Assembly: GCA_025345505.1 (NCBI GenBank) | Contig: JANVCC010000047.1 | Location: 8,874,413 to 8,938,412, forward strand | Origin: Todiramphus chloris collaris | Taxonomy: Eukaryota > Chordata > Aves > Coraciiformes > Alcedinidae | DNA length: 64,000 bases | Reading direction: 5' to 3' | Part shown: piece after piece, positions 15,001 to 27,000 of the stretch | Layout: each line of letters starts with the position of its first letter | Numbering within the stretch: position 1 is the first letter of the stretch | Made by a program: the position numbers and the translations under genes | The notes under the pieces: model-generated | What the model saw: the letters and a program-made list of their open reading frames with translations, nothing else | What the model was told of the DNA's origin: nothing | Databases searched by the model: none

Positions 15001-18000
15001 GCTCTGCTCCCAAGGAACAAGTGATAGGACAAGAGGAACCGGCCTCAAGTTGCATCAGGGGAGGTTTAGGTTGGAGCTGAGGAATAATTTATTCCCCTTG
15101 AAGGTTTTGCGGGGCAGTGGTGGAGTCCCCATGGTCCCTGGAGGGGTTTCAAAGCCCCATGTGGAGATGTGGTGCAGAGGGACATGGGTCAATGGTGTCC
15201 TGGCAGTGCTGGGTGAACAGTTGGACCCAATGATCTGAAAGGTCTCTTCCATCTCAAAGGATCCTATGAAAATCATACAGAAGGGCGTAGGTGGAGGGAA
15301 GGGGTGAGCATGGAGAGGAAGATGCCGGGGCTCCTCACCCCCTAACTGTGTTTGGCAGCAGGGTGGGTGACACCCCGCTAATTTAGGACAGTGCAAAGAG
15401 AACTGACACCCCCCCCCAGCCCCAGTCCTCTCCTGCTGTAGCCTTTGCACACACAGAGCTGAAGAAACAGCGCTGCCCAGGCGTGTCTGGGAGGAGCTGT
15501 CCCCGCACTGTCACCAGGTTCTGTCCTCAGGCGTGTTGCAATGTGCTCACACGCTGTCCCCAGCTCTTCCATGTGACACCCCTGCAATGCAGACTTTGCC
15601 CTGGGGAGAGCAGGGAGAGTCCACACACAGCACACAGCCTCCCTGGAGTATGGCTTGTGTGGAGAGGCTGAGACTCCACTAAGGCAGCTGGAAGTGATGG
15701 AAACCAGTAAAATGAGCAACGTGCCCCAATATCAGAGTCTAGAGGCACATGTTTATTGTTGCTGGTTAAGGCATCTTAACAAAAAGTTCAAGTGAAAGCC
15801 AGCTGAGGACTTTTACTAACAAGAATAAAGAAAAATATCAAGAAAGGCTAGTACTACCTACAGTATAGTGTACGCTTTACATCATTTGTTTTCCTGCTGA
15901 CACAAGCAGTCGGTCTGTGCGTGGGACATTTCTATTAGTCACAGGTAAAGCAAACGTGCTGGGGAGGTTTGGGGTGTGTGATCATCCTTGGTGAGCTCTG
16001 GAGATGAAGGTTCTACCCAGCAAAGCAGCACAGTGTTACAGACACCTCCTGACCAGAAAACAGTTGTTGGGGCGCAGGCCAAGTATATGCTTCACTCCTT
16101 CCCTTCTCCTTTGTAGCTATCCCTCTGGCCTCTGAGCTGGCCGTGGAAATTATGGAGAAAGGAGAAGTGAGGTTCTGGCTGCAAGCTGAAAAACTGTCTG
16201 GCAACGCGAAGGCCAACTTTGTGTTCAATGATAAGGAGATTTTCAATGGAGAGGTGAGGCTTCCGCTGCTCGCCCGTGTCTGCGTGCTCCTGAGTATCCG
16301 TCTCCAGCATACTTCCAACCAGTGTCCCACACCAAGGCGTTTACATGGGCAGTAACATACGTCATCGAACGCAGCATTAGAGAGGCTTTGTCTGTAGTTC
16401 CAAGCTCCAGATGAATTCTACTCGCTGGACTTTATAAAGTAGGGTTAAATGCTGGGATGGCTGGAACCCCTCTGCTGGGAGGCCAGGCTGGGAGAGCTGG
16501 GGGTGTTCAGCCTGGAGAAGGTTCTGGGGAGACCTTCTGGTGGCCTTTCCGGGTTTCAAGGGGGCCTGTCAGAAAGATGGGGACAGACATTTGAGCAGGG
16601 TCTGTTGGGACAGGACAAAGGGAGATGGGTTTAAGCTAGAAGAGGGAGATTTAGGCTGTAGAGAAGGAAGAAATTGTTGCTGCTGAGGGTGGTAAGAGCC
16701 TGTCCCAGGCTGCCCAGAGAGGTGGTGGCTGCCCCATCCCTGGCACCACTGCAGGTGAGGTTGGCCGGGGCTCTGAGCAACCTGCGCTAGTTGTAGATGT
16801 CCCTGTTCCCTGCAGGGGGGTTGGACTAGATGACCTCTAAAGGTCTTTTCCAACCAAAAACATTTTATGATTCTATGACCTCCTGCCACCTTCGTGAGTA
16901 CCACACATTGTGTTAACTGGTGGGACTATAGGAGCTCCTGCAATAAAGTAGTCCCAGGTAAGCAGGGACTGTGGTCTTCAAGGAGACCCTGCAGTAGCCC
17001 AGATTCATCCTGTCTCCTTCATCTATGGGCCTGGCGTGACCTTGTGCTTGGTTCTCACCTCCCTTTGCTGTCTGGAGAAATTCATTACACCAAGGGAAAG
17101 TCCACCACAGGTTGTTTCCAGTGTCAGGAACTTGTTACTCCCAAAGACATGTTGTGGCCTGTTTTGGTTGCAACGCTGGTAGCTGATAGAAAGTGGAGAT
17201 GGAGCATTCTCCACAAAATCTTATAAAAATAGAGTCATCCTCAAAGTGGTATTCTGAGGAGATGGAAATGTAAACCTTTCTGACAAAAAAGGACACGGTA
17301 TTCGCTGTTCAGTGGGCATGTCACGTGCTCGTGTAGCATCAGGAAATGGGCTGCGTCTTTAATGGGTTTCCTATTTATACATTTACATGTTTAGAGCTGG
17401 AGCTAGAGATAGTGGGAATCTGAATAAAGGAAACACAATTTCACCTCAAAATTTGACAAGTATCTCCGACTCCAATATCCATTAATTGTTGCTTTACTTT
17501 CCTTTCCTGAAGAAATACAAAATGAAGATGGACCAGAAAACTGGCCTTGTTGAAATGATTATGGATAAACTTGAGGAGAAAGATGAAGGGACTTATACTT
17601 TCCAACTGCAGGATGGGAAAGCAACCAATCAATCCAGCCTGGTCCTCATTGGCGATGGTGAGAGAATCTTTATTACCTGGTAGGCCTGAGAAATTACACC
17701 AGGCTTACCTCAGTTGTCATCTCTCCACTGGTCTCAGCAGCAGTAGATGTTCCAGTGGCTTTTCATGTCATAGTTCTTAACCTTGTGTTTCTTGCTGGTT
17801 TTATCTCCTAGTGTTCAAGAAGCTGCAGGATGAAGCAGATTTCCAGAGAAAAGAGTGGCACAGGAAGCAAGGTGATAATAGGGATATTTCTGAGTGTCAC
17901 ATACATGTTCGTCTGCCAAGGGTTTGCTTATATTTGTGTATGCTAATTGAAATAGACGGGGCTTTCCTGCTACCTGGTTGCTTACCTTCTAGGGGAGAAA

Positions 18001-21000
18001 TAGGAAAATAAAAGCACCTTAAAATACAACAGTGTTCTTGTTGAGATAAACACATTTGTCTTTGGCTTTGTATCAGGAATATCATTGATGTGAGCTTTAA
18101 AAGCATACCCCTGATTTTAAACAGGTCCTCACTTTGTGGAGAATCTGGGCTGGGAGGTTACTGACGACTGCAACGTGATGTTGAAGTGTAAGGTAAGGGG
18201 CAAGGGGGACACCGAGTGCAACATTCCGAGCCCGTTGACCCGCTGCTGCTGAGGTGCTGAGGGTGGGAAGGGACTAAGGACATGCCCTTTGCTTCTGCGC
18301 TCCTGGCCACACACTGGAGAGCCACAGAGCCTCTGGAATGTGCTCGGCCACCGCTCAGGGCTCGTGACAGAATACCTCGGGAAATGGCTTCAGGTCTGCC
18401 CGAGGCCACCCACTGAGTAGCAACTGGCCACCGCTGAGTAGCAATGACAAGTCAGTGTAAATCCTGGGACTTGCTCATTATTGTCCGGTTTCTGAGTGTA
18501 GAAATCTCCTGAGCAGGATCCAGGGGTTCCCTGGGCTCCTTGAAGCTGTTGTCCACCCTGTTCCTCCCTTTCTGTCCCTGCTCTTTTCCCTCTCGCCTCC
18601 CTTGCGTCAAGCGCAGGCCAGCGGTGACCAGCTGCCACCGCCTCTCAAAGCTGCCGGTGCTTTCCGCAGGGGCACCCATGCAACGTGACATTCCCCTGAT
18701 CAAAAGGAAGAGAACAATGACCTTGTGGTTTTGTTGCCCCTGCCGTAGGTGGCCAACATTAAGAAGGAAACGCACATTGTGTGGTACAAAGATGACCGGG
18801 AGATAATGGTGGATGAAGAGCATGACTTTAAGGACGGCGTGTGCACGCTGCTGATATCGGAGGTGAGCGGCTGGCCCCGCTAGCCCCCAGCCCAGGGTGG
18901 TGTGTGGAGCTCAGGTAAACGATGCCCTCTGATTGGAGAGTTCAGCAGAACAAACTGATGAATCTCCTTTTCGAAGGGGCTTTTATAAAAGGGCCAACTC
19001 GGGAGGCATCTGTGCTTTAGGCGGATGTTTGCTTTATCTGTAGCTGCTCATTCAGACTCCCAGGAAATGATGACAGGAGAGATAACAACCTCGGCACTTC
19101 CTTTGCACATCTGTTTAACAACAGCACGAGACCACGTTAATGTTTCCAGTGGCCTTTGGAAAGCACTTGTCACTCCGGCTTTCAGAGGACAACCTCCTGG
19201 AGTCACCAGAGGGCTCTGGTCCATACCCAGCCTTGCTGCAGGCTCAGGGGTCACCTGCATTCTCCACTGCAGCCCTTGGCTCTCAGTTCTTTGGCTGAGG
19301 AAGGGAAGAGGTGTCAGGGCCCCTGAGGCCAGAGGCTCCCTTAAGGCATCAGGCCAGGAGCCCCCAGCCAGGGCCCATCCTCATCCCTAGGCAGAGCAGC
19401 CTAGGGGGGCACTGGGGCAGCACTGGGCATGGGGCACCTCCCTGGGGATGGAGACTGGACATCAGCTGGGTTCAGGGGTAAAATCTAGATTATTTTACAG
19501 CAGCTCTTCTGAAAATGGTGTTATTGTTATGATATTGCAGTTTTCCAAGAAAGATGCTGGCACGTATGAGGTCATACTGAAGGATGACAGAGGAAAGGAC
19601 ACCAGTGAGCTCAAGCTGAAGGACACAGGTCAGAGCCACTTTCTCAGGCTGGTAGTCACACACTGACCCCTCACCTTCAAGTGGGTGAGGGAAATACGGG
19701 CACTGTCCATGTCACCTTCCCAGGGCTTCATGGCCCCCGCGCATGAGACCATCTCACTAGAAAAGCTGAGATTTTTCAGTTCAAATACTCCCAGCATGGG
19801 GGGTTGGAAGGACCTTCTGGAGATCATCTGGTACCACCCCCCTGCTCCAGCAGGGTCACCCAGAGCAGGGGAAATAATGTTTGAATACAGCCTATTGCAC
19901 CTGGATTCTCTAGAATCTGGGGAGAACACGAAACTAACGCTCAGCAAGATGGTAACGGGGTTCCATTGGGGGCCATCAGTAGTGTAAGTCTCCAAGTATA
20001 GAAAGAAGTTGCAGAACTAGACGCTTTTAAAGGATTTCACATTTTTACTATGTTTTGCCATTCATTTGTTTAAGGCCCTTTCCTCTCACTGTGATTATTA
20101 TATTTTTAAAGTTTCACTTGTTTCCAAGCAAGCGGAGGAAAACTGGTATCCATTAGAACGTATGTAGATGGGTTAACACTCCAACTGAATAGCATCATTT
20201 ACAAAAAATAATAATTAAAACTGTCCAGCTCAGCTGGTGCAATATTCAGCAAGGCTGCAGGCAAAGCAAGCCTGGAAATTGTGGCTCTATTTCCACATCA
20301 CCTAGGTTTCTGATGCACTTTCTGGGGTCGATCGGGTTACTTTTGCCAAGCTGCTGGGGACAGTATTTCAGAGCCCTTGCCCTGTTACCGACTGTGCTTG
20401 AGCTGTGGGCACAGAGTCTTAGTCTCGGGGTTTTATTTCCACAGCTTTCGCAGACCTGATGAGTGAAGTGTGCAGAAGGATCGGTAAGTGCTTACTTCTC
20501 TTTCCGAACAAGCAGCTTGTTGCAGCATGCAATGAGTGGCTGCAGAAAACCTTGTGTCCTTCCTTCAGCGCTCTCTGCGACAGACCTGAAGATCCAGAGC
20601 ACGGCTGAGGGTATCAGACTGTACTCCTATGTGAATTACTACGTGGAAGACCTGCGAGTAGGCTGGGTGCACAAGTATGTGTCTAAAAGCTGTGCAAAAG
20701 TCACTGCACTTTTGGTTTTATAGACTCAGAAAGAACCAGGATATGTGAGAGAGGTGTGGGCCAGGTTCCTTCTCTCTCATGAGTGGGGATTTTGGGAACT
20801 GGTTGTTTTCTTTTTGAATGGTGGGGGTTGGAAGGACCCTCTGGAGATGCTCTGGTGCCACCCCCCTGCTCCATCCAGCAGGGTCACCCAGAGCAGGGGG
20901 CCCAGCATCGCAGTGTCCAGGCGGGTTTGGAATCTCTCCAGACAAGGAGACTCCACAGCCTCTCTGGGCAGCCTGGCACAGCCTCTGACACCCTCACACT

Positions 21001-24000
21001 GAAGAACTTTCTCCTCCTGTTCAGATGGAACCTCCTGGGTTCCAGTTGGTGCCCATTGCCCCTTGTCCTGTCGCTGGGCACCCCTGACAAGAGTTTGGCC
21101 CCATTCTCTTGCCCCCCAGGGTCCCTTTATCTCTTGCTCAGCATTGCTCAGCTCCCCTCTCAGGCTGCTCTTCTCCAGCTGAACAGCCCCAGGGCTCTCA
21201 GCCTTTCCCCTGCAGAGATGCTCCAGCCCCTCAGCATCTTCACAGCCTCCCCTGGACTTCCTCCAGTAGTTCCCTGTATCTCTTGAACTGGGGCCCCATT
21301 TTGACCTGGGATCACCAGGTGTCCTAAATATTTCAAAACTCTAAGTGACTATGAAGTAATCTCTTCTTTTCTTCTCTCTCTTAAATTTCTTGCTCTTTCT
21401 TTATTTTTCTCTCTCTTTAATTTTTAGAAACTAGTGTCCTCTTGAAGCACATCAAGTTAATCTAGAAAAAATGTTTTTTGTCCCTCCAGTATATTCAAAG
21501 TTAGCAGTTTAAACACAAAGAGAAAATGAGTAGTTTATTGGACAAATAACTTTTGCCTCCTCCAGGGAAATTAACTGCTTATCTCGGAAGCTGCAAAATT
21601 GTTATTTTTAGTAGGAGAAGATGTCCTTATGTCAAAGTACGTTTAATTGTAAATGCCAAAGCACAGCAGAGCACCAGAAAACATTCCAATGGGGCAAACA
21701 CCACTTGTGACAGAAGTGGAGGGTTTGTAGGTACAGCCCTGTTGTGTTTTGCTTTGCCCCAGCAGAACTAAACCCGTGCTAAAACCAGAGGGTGACCCTT
21801 TGTGGACACACACGTTGCCCCCAGAGAGCTGGCTTTTACATTTTATAACCCTTTGACAGCTCAGGTCACAGACTGAGATGCATCACCTCAGTACAGGCTC
21901 TGAGGAGAGCTATACGTTGGACAGGGAGAGACTCTCGTAACAGTTCTGCCTCATTGGCCCACAGCCTTAGTGAGAGTTTGACTCTGGAAGTTTCAAAATA
22001 CGGTGACCTGCCATAGGACCTTGGAAACTGTTTGGTGACTCAGTGGCTTGACATGAGCACATCCTGTTTATGCTCTAGCAAGATGAAGGTTAACATTGCT
22101 TCGTATTTCTCAGCGACACCCAGCTTCGGTTTACAGACCGTGTGAAGACTGGTGTCACTGGGGAGCAGATCTGGCTGCAGATCAACGAGCCGACTCCACA
22201 GGACAAAGGCAAATACACAATGGAGCTCTTCGATGGTAAAACAGCACACCAAAAGACAGTGGATCTCTCTGGACAAGGTAGGTCATTTCCTCTGCTGACA
22301 TCACCTGTACATGGGCACTACATGGCCATAGAGAAGGAGCTTCTACAGCAGGATCTTGCTGCAGATCCTGTGGGTCTCTGTGTGTACGCAGCACCTGGGC
22401 AGTGTCTGTGGGGACAGTGCAATTTGTTTTCCTCAAGCCACATTCTTGGGTCATAAAATCTACAACTTCCTGACAGGAGGTTGGAGTCATGGGGGGTTGG
22501 TCTTCTCCAAAGAAACAAGCGACAGGACAAGAGGAATTGGCCTCAGGTTGCCCCAGGGGAGGTTTAGGTTGGAGCTGAGGAACAATTTCTTCACCTCAAG
22601 AGTTGTCCAGGGCTGTCCCAGGCTGCCCAGGGCAGTGGTGGAGTCCCCATGATCCCTGGAGGAGTTTCCAAGGTGTGGAGATGTGGTGCTGAGGGACATG
22701 GGTTAGTGGTGCCCTGGCAGTGCTGGGGGAATGGTTGGACTCGATGAGCTGAAAGAGCTCTTCCATCCCCAAACAATTCCGTGATTCTATGAAATGGCAA
22801 GCGGACGTTCCCACTCCCAGTGCCTGCTTGTGGTTTAGCCCGCGGAGCTGCCAGCCCAGTTCCTGCCAGCCCAGTTCCTGCACTATCTACAGACCCTACT
22901 GTGCTGCTGGCACTGCTGGGCAGTGCTGACCGGGAGGTGTAGTGTTGGGTGCCTGCTGAGACCCTGCCTTCCAAGCAAGATTTGGAGGAGGAAGTGAGGG
23001 ACAAGTTTGTTCTGTTATTTCCCTGCTGTATTTCTGTATATATGGATATAACAGAGCTCCTTATTCTTCAGAGATGTCAAGACTTCTCCTCAGCACAATG
23101 AAGGGCTGTTAGGGGAACAGCTACAGTCATTCGGATTGACTGTTGGAAGCTTTTACTCTGAGAGCTCTTGGATCCCAGGGAGCAGGTTAACTTCTGCCAT
23201 GCTGAGTTTCCATTCACAGACATTCTCATCCCGACAGCTTTGCTTTGGGTTGGTGAGCTCTGTGGGAGGGCAGTAACCTTATAAACATCTCCATGGTGCT
23301 CCTCCTGTAGTCTGTCTCCACTTTCTGAGAAGAGAGATTTCTTTTCAAAGCAGGAGAGGTTCACCTCCCACCTGGTGGTAGCTTAGCCTGGGTTCACAAA
23401 TGAGACAACAGTCTGCTGTTGGGTTTGCTTGTGGCCATCAGCATGATGCTTCATTTTGCAGGCCAGTGGTCTCGAAAGTGGGGTGTGTGCAAGATGACCT
23501 GCTGGGGTGTAGCAAGAAGGTATCAGGACTTCAGTAGAACATCTACATAATTCATAAATTAATGCACATATATCGTAGTCAAAAATTTTTTAGATGGGGT
23601 GTACGATCAGAAAGGTTTGGGAACCCATGGCCTTAAGTTGTCATTAGGTGGTGCACTGTGGGTGTCCTCCCTTGTTTCATGGAATGATTTCAGCCTATTT
23701 TTCTCCTGCTGTCTCTCTGTCTTAAACCTTGACCTTTTGAAGAAAGAGAAGTGTGTTTACGCATTCTTATGTACATACAATAGCTGCCATGTACAAGGTG
23801 GCCTTTATTAGTGGAACCATTCAGGATTTAAGGGCTTAGGCAGTACATGTGCAATACAATGAACGATACACACACATCCATCCATTACATTTCTTTAGTG
23901 ATGTCTGCATTTTGAATTTATTTCTGCATTTTGAATGTAAGCTTGTGATGATTTATCTCTGATCCTACCTTTAAAATCACCTTTTCTCTTTACAAAGCAT

Positions 24001-27000
24001 TTGATGAAGCCTTTGCTGAGTTCCAGAGATTAAAGTAAGTTTTATGCTGCCTAAGTACGGTAATGTCAGCCGCAAAATACTAACACCGCTTGGTTTGTTC
24101 TGGAGGTAGCCACATGCTATGAAACAAGTCCTAGTCCTACTGCAGCCCGTAGGAGTCGGGCATGTGACTGCTTTGGTGTAACTCCTACATATCGGTTGGG
24201 TAGTGGGGAAAAAAAGAGCATTGCCAAGTGAGGAGAGGTTTCCCATAGCAGATTCAAGGCAGTGACAAAGATAAGCTATTTTTCAGTCACTTTAAGCAAA
24301 CCTTAACTGAAACTGGACTTTCTTTTTGTTTCTTTCCACTCCAGGCAAGCTGCGATCGCAGAAAAAAGTAAGTGTCTGTTCTTTGAGAGTGTCAGAATGA
24401 GAAGTTTGTGACATATAACGCATGTGTGAGCATGCTCATCCCAACACAAGTTTGTCCTTGCGCTGAGGAGGAGCAAGGAGAGGGTGACCTCACAGCAGTT
24501 TAACCCCAGGGCACGCTGCAGCTCATCACACCATTGTTGTGGGTTGTCCTGTGTTGTCCTGGCTTGGCTCTTGGTCTCATTCCCAGTTGGCCTTCTCTAA
24601 AAACCAGCATTAGCTCTGAGAATTCTCGTGCATGGTCCCTGCACAAAAGTCGCTTTGTTTTTGAAGCTGGAGGGAATGGCTTGGCTAGTTTTGAACTTTC
24701 TAAAATGTCAAGCAGCTCTGCAGTTCACACACAAACAGGTGAAAAAGCCACAGCAGGTTCTGCATTGCTTGCAGACAGATCCTGAACCTCCTCGTGCCTT
24801 TGCATGTGCGTCAGTTCTGACACAGCAACCGAAACAAAAGTAGACATTAAATACTTGAGGAATAAGTCATTAGAATTCAGCTTGAATTATTAAGATCAAT
24901 ATTCTCCCTGTTTACAGAAAAATGCATGGAAAAAAATGTAACACATCAAAGAGTTCACCCAGGGTAGTTGACTTTCAGGCCTGTAGGAAAATGAGGGCAG
25001 AACGGGCATTCAAAAAGTTATTGGAGAAAAATGTGTAGAGAGATCTGAGCTGACTGCTCCTGGACATACATGGTTGCACTGAAAGATCTTAAAGGTCTTT
25101 TCCAACCTAAATGTATCCATGATACTATGGCTCCAAACAGAGTGGGGCTTGGATATGTCCCATGATGCCTATATGTCCCATCTGAGATGGTGCAAAGGGG
25201 TCAGTAATAGCCCTGCCTGGGGCATTGAATTCCTACCCCCAGCATGTTAATGGATGTCACTCGGTCCTGGTCTCACTCAGTCGTTATCTCCTTGCTCCAG
25301 AGCATGTCCTTCTCAGAATACTCTAGAGGGGAACGCTCTGTGCGGTCATTTCCTTCCTCTGCGAGGCGTACAACAAACAAGATCCATCCTCTGGAATAAG
25401 CACACCACAGCCCGTGTGCACTCAGCTTCTCTGCACTTGTGTGGGGCTCCAGTGGGACTCTGAGCTTAAAACCAGACCAGAGACCGACCTCATTTACACC
25501 CGCAGGCATCCACAGCGCTGGAGCTCTGCTGCTGTCACCCAGACTGAAGTCTGCCTTTGTATTTAGATTAGAACGTCATCTCCACCGCTTCATTAGGTGT
25601 TATTCATTGCCTTTTGGAAACACAAAACGACAGTAAGAATTTTTTTACAACACTAGATATTTAGAGTGCCAGGTCTCGAAAATTCAGGTTTCTTTTGTGC
25701 ATTCCAAAGTAACACTGATTTGATGGCAAAATCTGCAGGACACTGTGTGTGTGCTTTAATTGCCCTCTGTAAGTGACTGACACTGGCTATTAGCAGGTAA
25801 TTTTGCTGTGAATTCAGGGTTTTCCAAGTCCAAGTGGTGTGCTGAGAATGCTGAACAGTTCTCTGCTAATGCAGATATCGGAGGCGAGTTGTGCATAAAT
25901 AAGACAAAAGGAAAGAACCGGAGATGCAGTTGATTTTTGAGAGACTAAAGGAAACTACGCTTCTTTTATTTCCAGATCGTGCGCGGGTTCTTGGAGGTTT
26001 GCCCGATGTTGTCACCATCCAGGAGGGCAAGGTACAGTAAATTTACTGAATCCTTACACAACAGCCCAGCAGCTTGAATGAATCATGGGAAAATAGTTAC
26101 CTTTTATTTTTTTTTTTTTTTTGAGATGCCATCTTTAAAACCTGCTGCATTATTTATTCATCCCCTGCCTTCTGTACATAATTCAACCATCTCAGCACAG
26201 ATGGGTTTCTGTATTCAGGGCAGTGCCTTTTCTTAAGGATTAGATAAAAGTGATATGACAATGGGAGTTGAGACTAAAACTCCTTATATAACCAGCTCTT
26301 GAAAAATTCACACGCAGATTTTGCAGTTAGATTTTTCAGTAACAGGATCTGGGAGGTCAAATGCCTTTTTTTCCACAAGGGAGCCCATCGTTCTGGGTCT
26401 TGTGCTGTTTTCTTCTGCGCAATGCGGCGAGACAGCCAAGGCTGGCTTGTAAACGGCGTCAAAGCTGTAAACCAGAACTCTGGTCTCATCCTTGAGCAAA
26501 AGGATAAAGTTTTCTCAGTTTCGTCAGGGTAAGTGAGAAGAAAGTCGAAAGAAGTATGGGTGTTACACTGGGTTGTGTCAATGGAGTTTAGGCAAAAGCT
26601 CACTGTCAGGCCCTTCCAGAGGGACTCGGCTCTGTGGGTGCCTGAGCACAGAACAGGTGACCCAGAAGGGCAGTTCTGCATCCTGCAACCATTTCCCAGC
26701 ATCCTTCTCCTACAAGTTGCTAGTGCTGGCACCACAAGGTGCCTGCTCCTCACTCCCCGCTGCTCTGTCACCAGCCAACTCCTCCTTAATGGCACCTGCA
26801 AGCCTTGAAATGGGGCACAGGAATGTCATCGGAAACCTGGAACGTGGCAATTACAGCAAGGCAGCCACATGGTATTGCTGGCAGTATCTGGCTGTAGGTC
26901 AGCTGGGTTAAAAGGGTTTGATTATAAGCTGGGCAGAAGTGTTAAGAATCTAAAACCTTGGTCTGATTTGCTTCACAGTGTGAGATAGAACACGGCCAAC

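Larger units (their letters stand above)
22278..23997. other. MYOM1: MYOM1 intron with CR1 and a DNA-transposon-like element
   Basis: A 1.7-kb intron containing a + strand CR1 (22462-22792), an exact 15-bp tandem duplication (22851-22880) and a hAT-like element (23461-23632). Confidence 0.8.

Noticed and set aside
15055-15450. 131-codon minus-strand frame
   Set aside because: Its larger part is the antisense of a 5'-truncated CR1 copy, with no reverse-transcriptase motif.
26274-26801. 175-codon open frame on the minus strand
   Set aside because: Lies in a MYOM1 intron, shows no domain, and has no splice or promoter context. Most likely chance.
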